Of a stretch of DNA of 64,000 bases, positions 34,392 through 41,663 are shown piece by piece. Source of the stretch: Bacteroides sp. (lineage in GTDB: Bacteria > Bacteroidota > Bacteroidia > Bacteroidales > Bacteroidaceae); assembly GCF_029057325.1 (NCBI RefSeq), contig NZ_JAICZW010000162.1, forward strand, positions 1 through 64,000, given 5' to 3'. Position numbers and translations under genes: made by a program. The notes below the pieces were generated by a model. The model had not been told where the DNA came from and searched no databases. It worked only from the letters and a program-made list of their open reading frames with translations. The first letter of the stretch is position 1; the number at the start of each line of letters is the position of its first letter.

Positions 34392-36623
34392 ATGTTGCTG
34401 TTTATCGAAGGATACCCATATATTCTGAACAATATTGTCAAAAACAAACTGACAATCAGAGATGTGCTCAAAGATGTTGTGTCCGTACCTGTGAAGGAGG
34501 ACAAGTATTCGTTTGGGTATGTAGGGTATTGCTATAGCAAAGCGGCAAAAGACGTCATATTCTTCTTGCCCAAAGTCGTACTGACAGGTGAGATAAACGA
34601 GGAAAGTGGAGATGATACGATATTCGGTGCTTCGCCACAGGAAATAATAGACTTTGAGTCCGATACGGTAAAAGCCAAATTTACGGAAGAAGGCTGCAAA
34701 GAATACAAGGAATTCCTGTCCACACTTTCGATTTGGATATACCGGACAATCTGTGTATATAAACAAACCCACAACGACCATATACTTGAAAGCAAGGAAT
34801 ATCAGTCAGAAAGCAGAGGCAGGAAACAGAAGCACAATACTTTGCTTGACGTAATAATAGCACTGAGGGATTTCAACAGAAACAATCAGGACTATTTTAC
34901 ATTCGTGGCTAAAAATGTGCATTCCGGCTATAACAAAATCAATTGGAACAAGACCATTGCTTCATCACAAGCAGTCATCCAAAACGGAAACCCAGTCTAT
35001 ATCGAGCCTATAAACAGGAAGAGAATGGTGAACTTTGATGAAGAACTGCTCGTCATATACTTCTCGATATTGAATTACATCCGTGAAACGCATGGCTTCT
35101 CTTTTGAAATCAATGTGCAATATCCGCTTATCAACTGCAACAAGTTGAAGAAATCTTATATTGAAAGGAATTTCGGATGCCGAAGATTGAAGCAAATCAA
35201 GTACAAGTATTTCTCGGACAAGGCACTCAGAATATGGGATTTGTGCTATGCTTTCTTTGACAGGGAGTATAAGATTGCAATGAACAGGCAGGTGGAGGAC
35301 TTTTTGCTGGCGAAAGATTTTGAGCACATCTTTGAAGTCATGATTGACACTTTGGTAAGCGGCAATGACAAACAAAATCTGCCGAAAGAACTCACAGAGC
35401 AAAAAGACGGCAAACTGGTTGACCACCTGTTCATCGGACAAGGGATTATCGAACAATCCGATTTGGCATCCGAACTCACCTACTATATTGGAGACAGCAA
35501 ATACTATAAACGTTCCAAGAATGACCGAACAAAGCTTGGCGACAAATCTATCTACAAGCAATATACATACGCCAAAAACGTCATCCAATGGAATATGAAT
35601 TTGTTTTTGGATGGTGACGGAAACGGAGAGCATCCTCAGTTAAGAGACCAATTGACAGAAGGATATAATCCTATTCCAAATTTCTTTATCAGTGCCCGGA
35701 TTCCTAATAAGAAGATGGGTGGCAATAAGTTTCTTTCTTTTGATGACAAAGAATTGAAAGCGCAGCATGGTGGAGTACAATTGAACCGCCAATTTGAGAA
35801 CCGTTTGTTTGACAGAGATACGCTGTTGCTATGCCACTATGACGTAAACTTCCTATACATAGTATCGCTATATGGACGTAACAACAGGAGTGCCCAATCG
35901 GCATGGAGAGAATATGTGCGTAAGGAATTCAGAAATAAGATTCAAGAGACCTTAAACCGTTTATATACGTTCAGGACTCTCCAGCCACGCGAAGGAATGG
36001 ATTGCCATCAGTTTATCCAAGACAATTTCCAACTACTAAACGGAAAACTGTATCGCCCGAAGTCAGACAGCAACTACCTGATTCTTGCCTTGATGAAAGA
36101 TGAAGGTACCGATATATGGAAATCGCTCAAAATTAAATCTGCAACGGTAAAACAAGAAGCAGCTCAGAATAAGGAGTTATTAGGTACTCTGCAAACACAT
36201 TTTCACGTCAGCCATCCGTTTATACTTGAAACAGACTTCCATATTGATGATGTTGATAACGTCGGAACTTTGAACAAGCTGCCGAAACAGGAGATTAAGA
36301 ATGTCCTGACAGGTATGGTAAGGACAACCGACAATGATTTTGAAGTATTCTCCAAACATACATCAAAAACATATACGATGGAAAAGATACCGACCTCTAT
36401 CAATATGATGGATATTGAGTATTTTCTTCCGATGGTCGGAGGTTGTATTGACGGCTATTACAAAGTCGAGAAAGTTTATCTGGGTACAAAGGACAGAAAA
36501 TTGTGTCTGAAACTCAATCTTTCAACCTATATTCCTCTTGGTGAATCAAAGGTCAATATATACTCAAAAATGCGACCGGGAGAGCTGATTTCCTATGATT
36601 TGATGACGAAATTGTACGGGTAA
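34392..36623 (+). CDS. LlaJI-family restriction endonuclease (McrC-like partner)
   Basis: 743 residues. The overall pattern agrees with the LlaJI R2 family, the nuclease partner of an McrB-type motor. A PD-(D/E)xK core is visible at ELTYYIGDSKYYKRSKND (Asp about 368, Lys about 370). The N-terminal third resembles the McrC-like interface part; the C-terminal 130 residues (from about 610) form a beta-rich tail. The start ATG is 2 bp after the McrB stop. In characterised LlaJI, two cytosine-5 methyltransferases protect the host; none is encoded here. The enzyme may therefore attack modified DNA, or protection comes from elsewhere. Confidence 0.83.
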   Translation: MLLFIEGYPYILNNIVKNKLTIRDVLKDVVSVPVKEDKYSFGYVGYCYSKAAKDVIFFLPKVVLTGEINEESGDDTIFGASPQEIIDFESDTVKAKFTEEGCKEYKEFLSTLSIWIYRTICVYKQTHNDHILESKEYQSESRGRKQKHNTLLDVIIALRDFNRNNQDYFTFVAKNVHSGYNKINWNKTIASSQAVIQNGNPVYIEPINRKRMVNFDEELLVIYFSILNYIRETHGFSFEINVQYPLINCNKLKKSYIERNFGCRRLKQIKYKYFSDKALRIWDLCYAFFDREYKIAMNRQVEDFLLAKDFEHIFEVMIDTLVSGNDKQNLPKELTEQKDGKLVDHLFIGQGIIEQSDLASELTYYIGDSKYYKRSKNDRTKLGDKSIYKQYTYAKNVIQWNMNLFLDGDGNGEHPQLRDQLTEGYNPIPNFFISARIPNKKMGGNKFLSFDDKELKAQHGGVQLNRQFENRLFDRDTLLLCHYDVNFLYIVSLYGRNNRSAQSAWREYVRKEFRNKIQETLNRLYTFRTLQPREGMDCHQFIQDNFQLLNGKLYRPKSDSNYLILALMKDEGTDIWKSLKIKSATVKQEAAQNKELLGTLQTHFHVSHPFILETDFHIDDVDNVGTLNKLPKQEIKNVLTGMVRTTDNDFEVFSKHTSKTYTMEKIPTSINMMDIEYFLPMVGGCIDGYYKVEKVYLGTKDRKLCLKLNLSTYIPLGESKVNIYSKMRPGELISYDLMTKLYG

Positions 36624-36629
36624 CTTGAT

Positions 36630-37148
36630 ATGGACAAACTAACCAAAGAACAACGCCATCGTTGTATGTCCGCAATAAAGGGCAAGAACACAAAGCCTGA
36701 AATGGTGGTTCGCAAGTTCCTCTTTAACCGTGGCTTCCGCTATCGGCTCAATCATCCGCGTCTTCCCGGTCATCCCGATTTGGTGCTTCGCAAATACCGG
36801 ACGGTCATTTTTGTGAACGGCTGCTTTTGGCATGGTCATGAGAATTGCAAATACTTCCGCCTGCCCAAAAGCAACATCGATTTCTGGTCCACTAAAATAG
36901 AAAGGAATAAGGAACGTGATAAAAAAGAACAATGCCAGCTTGCCGCTATGGGATGGCATTGCATCACGGTTTGGGAGTGCCAACTAAAACCTAAAGTCCG
37001 AATACAAACGCTTGAGTCGCTAGCTTATACATTAAACCATATCTTTCTTGAAGACAGAAAAATAAGAACATACGAGTTACCCGATACAGACAGGACACTC
37101 ATGGCGGCAGAACCAAAAGCGACTTATGGAAGAAATAAGCAACAATAA
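36630..37148 (+). CDS. vsr: Vsr (very short patch repair) endonuclease
   Basis: 172 residues. Vsr nicks 5' of the T in T:G mismatches that arise when 5-methylcytosine is deaminated. The N-terminal signature RHRCMSAIKGKNTKPEM (about 9-25), the catalytic Asp region LPGHPDLVLRKYR (about 44-56) and FVNGCFWHGHENCKYF (about 60-75) with zinc-binding Cys/His are all present. It normally travels with a cytosine-5 methyltransferase; here it follows the LlaJI nuclease by 6 bp without one. A further start codon (37126) overlaps its 3' end. Confidence 0.93.
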   Translation: MDKLTKEQRHRCMSAIKGKNTKPEMVVRKFLFNRGFRYRLNHPRLPGHPDLVLRKYRTVIFVNGCFWHGHENCKYFRLPKSNIDFWSTKIERNKERDKKEQCQLAAMGWHCITVWECQLKPKVRIQTLESLAYTLNHIFLEDRKIRTYELPDTDRTLMAAEPKATYGRNKQQ

Positions 37149-37209
37149 AGAATTGTCGCCCCTCTTCTCCAATGACTATTTGCTGAACCACAACCGCTGC
37201 CAACTATAA
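37126..37209 (+). pseudogene. 5' remnant of a lost operon gene (27 codons)
   Basis: ATG at 37126 overlaps the vsr 3' end by 23 bp in another frame, the usual arrangement for the next gene of an operon. The reading frame gives MEEISNNKELSPLFSNDYLL followed by NHNRCQL and then a stop. The piece LFSNDYLLNH resembles the first residues of large Eco57I-type methylase/restriction proteins, but it is too short to be sure. It may be the start of a deleted fifth operon gene. Confidence 0.3.
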
Positions 37210-37262
37210 TTGAACTAGACTATTCTTTTTCCAACAATAGAGATAAATCATGAGGTTTTCCG

Positions 37263-37301
37263 CAAAACGACACGTTTTGTCGCCCGGCCTCCTTATATTT
37301 G
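37263..37301 (+). promoter_or_regulatory. WYL gene promoter with palindromic operator
   Basis: CAAAACG-ACA-CGTTTTG (37263-37279) is a perfect inverted repeat, and TATATTTG (37294-37301) is a good -7 element. The palindrome covers the place where the -33 contact would be, so a protein bound there should block the promoter. The WYL regulator (start 37334) is the obvious candidate for self-control. Confidence 0.6.
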
Positions 37302-37333
37302 TCCGCACAAGAAAACGTTAAACCAAGTAAGAT

Positions 37334-38245
37334 ATGGGTAGAAAACTACAAGGACTGCAACGCATGCTGGTCATCCTTAACAAACTGAAAGGATACCAAC
37401 GATACGTTCCCCGGGAAGAACTGGAAGAGTACGTCTCGCGCCGCATGGAAGAGCGCGACGGCACTCCCGTGGATTTGCGCACCCTGCAACGCGACTTCAA
37501 CGAGATAGAAGAGCTGTTCGGCATTCACATCCGTTTCAGCAAAAAGCAGAACGGTTACCACATCGACGAAGAAGACGAGCTGAAGAGTGAGCAATACAAC
37601 CGCCTCCTGCTGAACTTCGACTTGCTGAATGCCATCGACCACACCTCCAACCTGCACACCTACGTGCTGGCAGAGCACCACCGGCCGATGGACAACGAAT
37701 GTCTCCCGCTACTGATAAAAGCCATCAAATTCTCTCATCCGGTGACCTTCAGCTACCTCTATGTACGCGAAGAAGGCAAGATACGCGAGAAACGGGTACT
37801 CCCCCACTACTTGAAGGAAGACCAGCAGAGATGGTACCTCCTCGCCTACGATGACGGCATACTGAAAACCTTCAGCGCAGTGTGCATCCGCAACCTCCGG
37901 ATTCATGACGAAGAAACCTTCAAGCGCGACATGAACATCAACGTGGAGGAGCTGTTCAAAGACAGCTACGGCATCTGGAACCAGCCCGACATCCCTGTCG
38001 AAGAAATCGAACTGAGTTACGATGCCCTGGACGGCAGCTTCCTGAAATCGGTGCCCCTGCACCCCTCCCAAGAGGTCTTGATTGACAACGAGACGGAATT
38101 CAGAATCCGCCTACGCCTGCGCATCACCAACGACTTCGTAATGGCACTGCTGTCGCGCAGCCGTTCGCTGACTGTCATCCGTCCGCAACACTTGCGTGAA
38201 CGGGTGAGGAAAGTATATGAGGAGGCACTGAAAAGAAATACATAA
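37334..38245 (+). CDS. WYL-domain transcriptional regulator
   Basis: 303 residues. N-terminal winged helix region (about 1-75, LQGLQRMLVILNKLKGYQRY, then LRTLQRDFNEIEELFGI), a WYL domain (about 125-200, with REKRVLPHYLKEDQQRWYLLAYD) and the WCX C-terminal extension (about 215-300). WYL proteins sense nucleic-acid ligands, and several of them repress phage-defence operons (BrxR, CapW). The gene stands beside a restriction operon. Its codon use and GC content look like the core genome, unlike the AT-rich genes on both sides, so it may be an old resident between two insertions. Confidence 0.88.
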   Translation: MGRKLQGLQRMLVILNKLKGYQRYVPREELEEYVSRRMEERDGTPVDLRTLQRDFNEIEELFGIHIRFSKKQNGYHIDEEDELKSEQYNRLLLNFDLLNAIDHTSNLHTYVLAEHHRPMDNECLPLLIKAIKFSHPVTFSYLYVREEGKIREKRVLPHYLKEDQQRWYLLAYDDGILKTFSAVCIRNLRIHDEETFKRDMNINVEELFKDSYGIWNQPDIPVEEIELSYDALDGSFLKSVPLHPSQEVLIDNETEFRIRLRLRITNDFVMALLSRSRSLTVIRPQHLRERVRKVYEEALKRNT

Positions 38246-38305
38246 AAACGTACAATATCATGGAACATAAAATAAATATTCGTTACAAAAGGCAAGTCGA
38301 TCCCA

Positions 38306-38388
38306 TTCAGCCGTATAATTAGGGTACCTCAGTCGTATATGGAGAGGGCCTCACTATACGACTGAGATACCCTAACTATACGACCGAG
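38306..38388. repeat. 22-bp phased inverted word cluster (C)
   Basis: TTCAGCCGTATA (38306) and CTCAGTCGTATA (38328) are 22 bp apart. The inverted words TATACGACTGAG (38355) and TATACGACCGAG (38377) are also 22 bp apart. The two halves pair over about 34 bp with five or six mismatches around a 15-nt loop. It lies 60 bp after the WYL stop. The word CTCAGTCGT is shared with cluster D at 45762. Confidence 0.85.
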
Positions 38389-38522
38389 ATAGGGGTGATA
38401 TAGACATATTCATAATCAATCAGTTACGAGAGGCAACCTGTTTAGTACAAAATATGGACAAAAGAATCTTCTTTCTGATTGATATGGATAAACAAATCAG
38501 CTCGTTTGGTGCAAAAAAACGA

Positions 38523-38581
38523 ATTATCAAAACAATATCCCCGTTTTGAGCTTGATAATCAATAAACTTTTTGTAGCTTTG
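38523..38581 (+). promoter_or_regulatory. Promoter of structured RNA with nested palindromes
   Basis: TTG (38552-38554), 19 bp, TAGCTTTG (38574-38581): a good Bacteroides promoter. Around the -33 region, ATTATCAA (38523-38530) and TTGATAAT (38552-38559) form an inverted repeat, with TCAAAAC / GTTTTGA nested inside (38527-38549). This could be an operator. Confidence 0.65.
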
Positions 38582-38587
38582 CAACGT

Positions 38588-38826
38588 TCAACCCTAACTG
38601 GTTAGGACATATACATAGTTTATTGATGAAAGTGTAGCTTTTATCCTTCACTAAAAAGTCTGGTAAACTTTAAGAATACGAAGGATGGCAATCACGCTCA
38701 TCACTTGTTTGTATATGCTTATTCAAGCCATATACGTCACAAGTGTGGGGATATTGTCTATTCGTATTCGGGCATTACCAGACGCCTTTAGTGAGATAGA
38801 TGATATGACTCCACACTTTCTTTTTT
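38588..38826 (+). ncRNA. Structured RNA candidate, 6S-like rod
   Basis: No ORF, but a long stepwise hairpin. A small leader hairpin is CCTAAC-TG-GTTAGG (38593-38606). Then GAAAGTGT (38628-38635) pairs with ACACTTTC (38813-38820); CACTAAA and GTCTGGTAA (38649-38666) pair with TTACCAGAC and TTTAGTG (38775-38793). GAATACGA (38674-38681) pairs with TCGTATTC (38762-38769), CACTTGT (38702-38708) with ACAAGTG (38739-38745), and a terminal stem is at 38711-38735 with an ATTC loop. Six T follow the closing helix, so it doubles as a terminator. A promoter sits just upstream. The rod of about 193 nt with interior bubbles resembles 6S RNA in shape; identity is not proven. Confidence 0.6.
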
Positions 38827-38880
38827 ATAAAAATCAGCCATAACACAAAGGAGTCTAATGGCATTCAAATCTATAATGCT

Positions 38881-39243
38881 ATGGGAGAAGGGAAATATTT
38901 AAATCTTTGGAAACAAAAACTATCCATTATCCTATCCACCATCGAAAAAGGAGGAAACGAAGAGGGACTAAAACTATCTGCAGAAGAGTTTAAGCAAAGT
39001 GGAGATAGACCAAGTGCCGGATATGGCTTTCGATTGGATATTGTCAATGGATTTATACCGCCTAAATCAGGATCAGCGGTAGCTCGCGATTTAAAAGAAA
39101 CACTTGATAGTGAGCCTCGATTTAAAAAGATAGCTCAGAATAAAAAAATTACAATCAAAATGGGAGTGGGGTTTCTATTAAAAATTACCGTCATAAATAT
39201 AACAGCTAATATTAATATCAAAGATTATGAAAGAAATCAATGA
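38881..39243 (+). CDS. Unknown protein preceding DNA glycosylase
   Basis: 120 residues, no family recognised. Lys-rich; central phrase SGDRPSAGYGFRLDIVNGFI then PPKSGSAVARDLKETL (about 38-73) looks like a conserved core, and the last 30 residues are beta-strand-like (KMGVGFLLKITVINITANI). No signal peptide or membrane helix. Its 3' end overlaps the DNA glycosylase gene by 17 bp, so the two are translated together. AT-rich composition, like its neighbours, points to horizontal origin. Confidence 0.7.
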   Translation: MGEGKYLNLWKQKLSIILSTIEKGGNEEGLKLSAEEFKQSGDRPSAGYGFRLDIVNGFIPPKSGSAVARDLKETLDSEPRFKKIAQNKKITIKMGVGFLLKITVINITANINIKDYERNQ

Positions 39244-39718
39244 ATCAACTAAAGATAGAGTAGAATCTTTATCGCCCATCATTGACGAAGAGTCCGAAGT
39301 CTTAGTTTTAGGAACAATGCCTGGTAAAGAATCACTAAAAAGAGGAGAGTACTATGCTGCACCTAATAACAGTTTCTGGAAAATAATAGGGCGATTATTC
39401 AATTCCAATATGGAATTCAAAGATTATGAAGAGAAAATTGCCTGCTTAAAGAAACACCACATTGCATTATGGGATACGCTACATTTCTGTAAACGCGAAA
39501 GTAATCTGGATAGTGACATAAAGGAAGAAATGACTAATGATATAGACAGCTTATTAGCCAGTTATTCTCAAATCAAAAAGATCGTATATAATGGGAAGAA
39601 AGCCGCCACCTACTATCAAACCCAACTACCGTCCGCTATAGCCTATTCCACCAGTAGTGCTTGTGCTAAGAAAACAGAAGAAAAAATCAAGAATTGGAAA
39701 AATGCACTAACAATTTGA
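39227..39718 (+). CDS. DNA-deoxyinosine glycosylase (UDG family 6)
   Basis: 163 residues. Signatures of the hypoxanthine-DNA glycosylase group of the uracil-DNA glycosylase superfamily: VLVLGTMPGKESLKRGEYYA (about 25-44), PNNSFWKIIGRLF (about 46-58), ALWDTLHFCKRESNLDSDI (about 84-102) and the C-terminal STSSACAKKTEEKIKNW. Family members remove deaminated adenine (hypoxanthine), and some of them uracil, from DNA. It is the middle gene of a three-gene AT-rich operon (17-bp overlap upstream, 6-bp gap downstream). Near a restriction operon with Vsr it gives a second enzyme for deaminated bases. Confidence 0.88.
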   Translation: MKEINESTKDRVESLSPIIDEESEVLVLGTMPGKESLKRGEYYAAPNNSFWKIIGRLFNSNMEFKDYEEKIACLKKHHIALWDTLHFCKRESNLDSDIKEEMTNDIDSLLASYSQIKKIVYNGKKAATYYQTQLPSAIAYSTSSACAKKTEEKIKNWKNALTI

Positions 39719-39724
39719 AACCAA

Positions 39725-39985
39725 ATGGAAAAGAATATGAAAAGCAAAAAAGAATTTACCCAATCAGAAATTGATAACATTAAAGAGTTAATCAACCTAA
39801 AGCTACAAGCCTCCACAAACGAACAAAAGAATATCAGGAACGAAATTCGGAAGATAGGTTTTTATTGGGAAGATTTCCATCCACAGACAGAAAGCCCCAA
39901 AGTTAAATACAACCTTGAAAACTTTGAGAAGCTAATAGAGGAAGGGTGCATTACCATCAATGATATTGAAAGCACTACAAAGTAA
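39725..39985 (+). CDS. Small protein following DNA glycosylase, unknown
   Basis: 86 residues; a second ATG (39737) would give 82. No family recognised. It is lysine- and glutamate-rich and helical, with a central phrase IRKIGFYWEDFHPQTESPKV (about 42-61). It starts 6 bp after the glycosylase stop, so it belongs to the same transcript, and it is followed by a long imperfect hairpin (39992-40075). Confidence 0.65.
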   Translation: MEKNMKSKKEFTQSEIDNIKELINLKLQASTNEQKNIRNEIRKIGFYWEDFHPQTESPKVKYNLENFEKLIEEGCITINDIESTTK

Positions 39986-39991
39986 TTTCAC

Positions 39992-40075
39992 CACAGACTA
40001 CCCGGATTATCACAGATTGACAGGCATACTCACTACGCTTTAAAGAACCATCTGTGTCAATCCGGGTAATCTGTG
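39992..40075. repeat. Long imperfect hairpin with 9-10 bp words
   Basis: The 26-nt arm at 39992-40017 (CACAGACTACCCGGATTATC then ACAGAT) pairs with 40050-40075 (ATCTGTGTCAATCCGGGTAA then TCTGTG) with about three mismatches and a 32-nt loop. In each arm CAGA/CGGA/CAGA recur every 9-10 bp. It may end transcription of the converging 39725 and ATPase genes. The remaining gap to 40215 holds nothing else that I recognise. Confidence 0.75.
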
Positions 40076-40215
40076 ATAAGTTGTATCTTTCTTCATACCA
40101 ATCGCTTTGCTGTGCCAATTAAAACTTTATACAATCTATTTATGCCCATTTTGCCAATTTCCGCCCAATATTGCTGTTCAAATTGCACCGGCTTGAAGAA
40201 AGTAAACCGCCCCAA

Positions 40216-41541
40216 TTACATGTCCTCTATCGAAAGCCCCCTATAAACAATCTCGTACCCTTTGAAAGGACCAACAGACTTCATGAATGATTCAGATTTG
40301 GCCTTTAGCACCTCTTCATCAAAGTTTTTCGCTTGTCGCTTGACCTCAATAAATTCAATCTTACCATCTACTTCATCTTCGGCTATAATATCAATCTCGT
40401 TTTCGCCTTTTCGGTCATGCCAATATCCAAGGCGAGTGTATTGACCGGATTCTTTCATCACCTCATTAAAGTAACTTTCAAGAGATTTTCCGCTGACAGT
40501 TGCAAAATCACGTTCTGCGATCGTTTTCAATCTCTCATTACCTCCGGCCTCGATGATATGCGTATATTTGTATATGAACCGAAACCAAAATTTCAGGAAC
40601 TGGTCATCGATGGTATAATGAACATTCTTATTGGCTGACCTCTCATAGATTGGCTGCATCTTGCTTATCAAGCCATACTCTTCACTTAGATTTTTCAAGT
40701 AACCGGACAACTCTCTAATGTTGAGAGCACTTTCCAGTTCCGAGCGTGTATTTTTGCCTTGCGCAATGAGAGTTAGCATCGAGAAATAGATGCCATAATC
40801 TTTACCGAATTCATCAACAAGCATATTCTTACCCTCCGGCAAAAAATAGGAATCCTGCTCAAAGAACATATCCAACATCTTTTTCTCGGTGAACTTTTTC
40901 TTATCTATGAGCAACTCAACATACTTCGCCACTCCACCTGTCAAAGTATAAAGAGCCAACAAGTCAGATTTCTTATAGCCGGGACAATATTCAGACATTA
41001 TTTTTTTCAGAACTGAAGGTCTGAAAGGTCGGACATGTATGGTGTCGGTCTGCCTGCCGAACAGAGGCTGCTTCTTATCCTTGAATATCTTATTCATCAA
41101 GGTGTTCACCGAACCTGCCACAATCAGATTGATGTGAGCCTTGTTTTTATAGCTGTCCCAGATATTCTGCATATCAGAATAGATAGACGGATTTACCCTA
41201 TAAAAATCCTGAAACTCATCGATAAAGAGTATGAGGTGCCGAGTCTGAGACAACTCCATGATGAATTTGAATATCGCAGCAAAAGACATTCCTTTGCTAT
41301 CGAGCATTGGAATATTGAGTTTTGCATGAATCTCGTCAATGAATATATCACATAGGTCGGCTTCCGCTTTACGAGCAACAAAAAAGTAGAGCATTGTCTT
41401 GTTCTCATAAAACTTCTTAACCATCTCTGTTTTACCAATACGGCGTCTTCCCGTAATAATGGTAAATTGAGCAACTTCGTGAGATAGGTCTTCTATTTCT
41501 CTAAGCTTTTCAAATTCTGTTTCTCTATCAAAAAACCTCAT
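40216..41541 (-). CDS. Archaeal-type ATPase with DUF234 nuclease-like domain
   Basis: 441 residues from MRFFDRETEFEKLRE, the usual first residues of this family; a 21-residue upstream extension in frame runs through palindromes and is not believable. The P-loop is GRRRIGKT (about 31-38) and Walker B is LILFIDEFQD (about 116-125). A winged-helix middle follows, and a C-terminal DUF234-type region (about 340-441) with ENEIDIIAEDEVDGKIEFIE then VKRQ, a PD-(D/E)xK-like pattern. Such ATPases are common mobile genes of Bacteroidales; their role is unsettled (defence, toxin or DNA processing). It is a single gene with tandem palindromes in its leader. Confidence 0.87.
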   Translation of the reverse strand: MRFFDRETEFEKLREIEDLSHEVAQFTIITGRRRIGKTEMVKKFYENKTMLYFFVARKAEADLCDIFIDEIHAKLNIPMLDSKGMSFAAIFKFIMELSQTRHLILFIDEFQDFYRVNPSIYSDMQNIWDSYKNKAHINLIVAGSVNTLMNKIFKDKKQPLFGRQTDTIHVRPFRPSVLKKIMSEYCPGYKKSDLLALYTLTGGVAKYVELLIDKKKFTEKKMLDMFFEQDSYFLPEGKNMLVDEFGKDYGIYFSMLTLIAQGKNTRSELESALNIRELSGYLKNLSEEYGLISKMQPIYERSANKNVHYTIDDQFLKFWFRFIYKYTHIIEAGGNERLKTIAERDFATVSGKSLESYFNEVMKESGQYTRLGYWHDRKGENEIDIIAEDEVDGKIEFIEVKRQAKNFDEEVLKAKSESFMKSVGPFKGYEIVYRGLSIEDM

Positions 41542-41557
41542 ATCTATAAATTTTATC

Positions 41558-41630
41558 GTAATGGCCATTACCGTAACGGCGGTTACGATTATGTAAAGAT
41601 ACAACTAAAATTATCATTCGTGCAAAAATA
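41558..41630 (-). promoter_or_regulatory. Promoter and tandem palindromes of ATPase gene
   Basis: GTAATGGCCATTAC (41558-41571) is a perfect 14-bp palindrome. GTAACGGCGGTTAC (41573-41586) is a second one with imperfect centre, starting 15 bp away. Minus-strand -7 elements are TATTTTTG (41623-41630) and the weaker TATCTTTA (41594-41601). The palindromes lie between promoter and start codon and could be an operator pair. GTAACGGCGGTT also occurs at 45580-45592. Confidence 0.6.
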
Positions 41631-41663
41631 GAGGTATATTTATAATGAAGCAACGAATCGCCG

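Noticed and set aside
38622..38826. MITE or IS remnant because of matching ends
   Set aside because: The matching segments continue inward as ordered helices, there is no target-site duplication that I can see, and a promoter and a T-run frame it like an RNA gene.
41542..41604. 21-residue N-terminal extension of the DUF234 ATPase
   Set aside because: The extension is encoded by tandem palindromes and the family normally begins at MRFFDRE.
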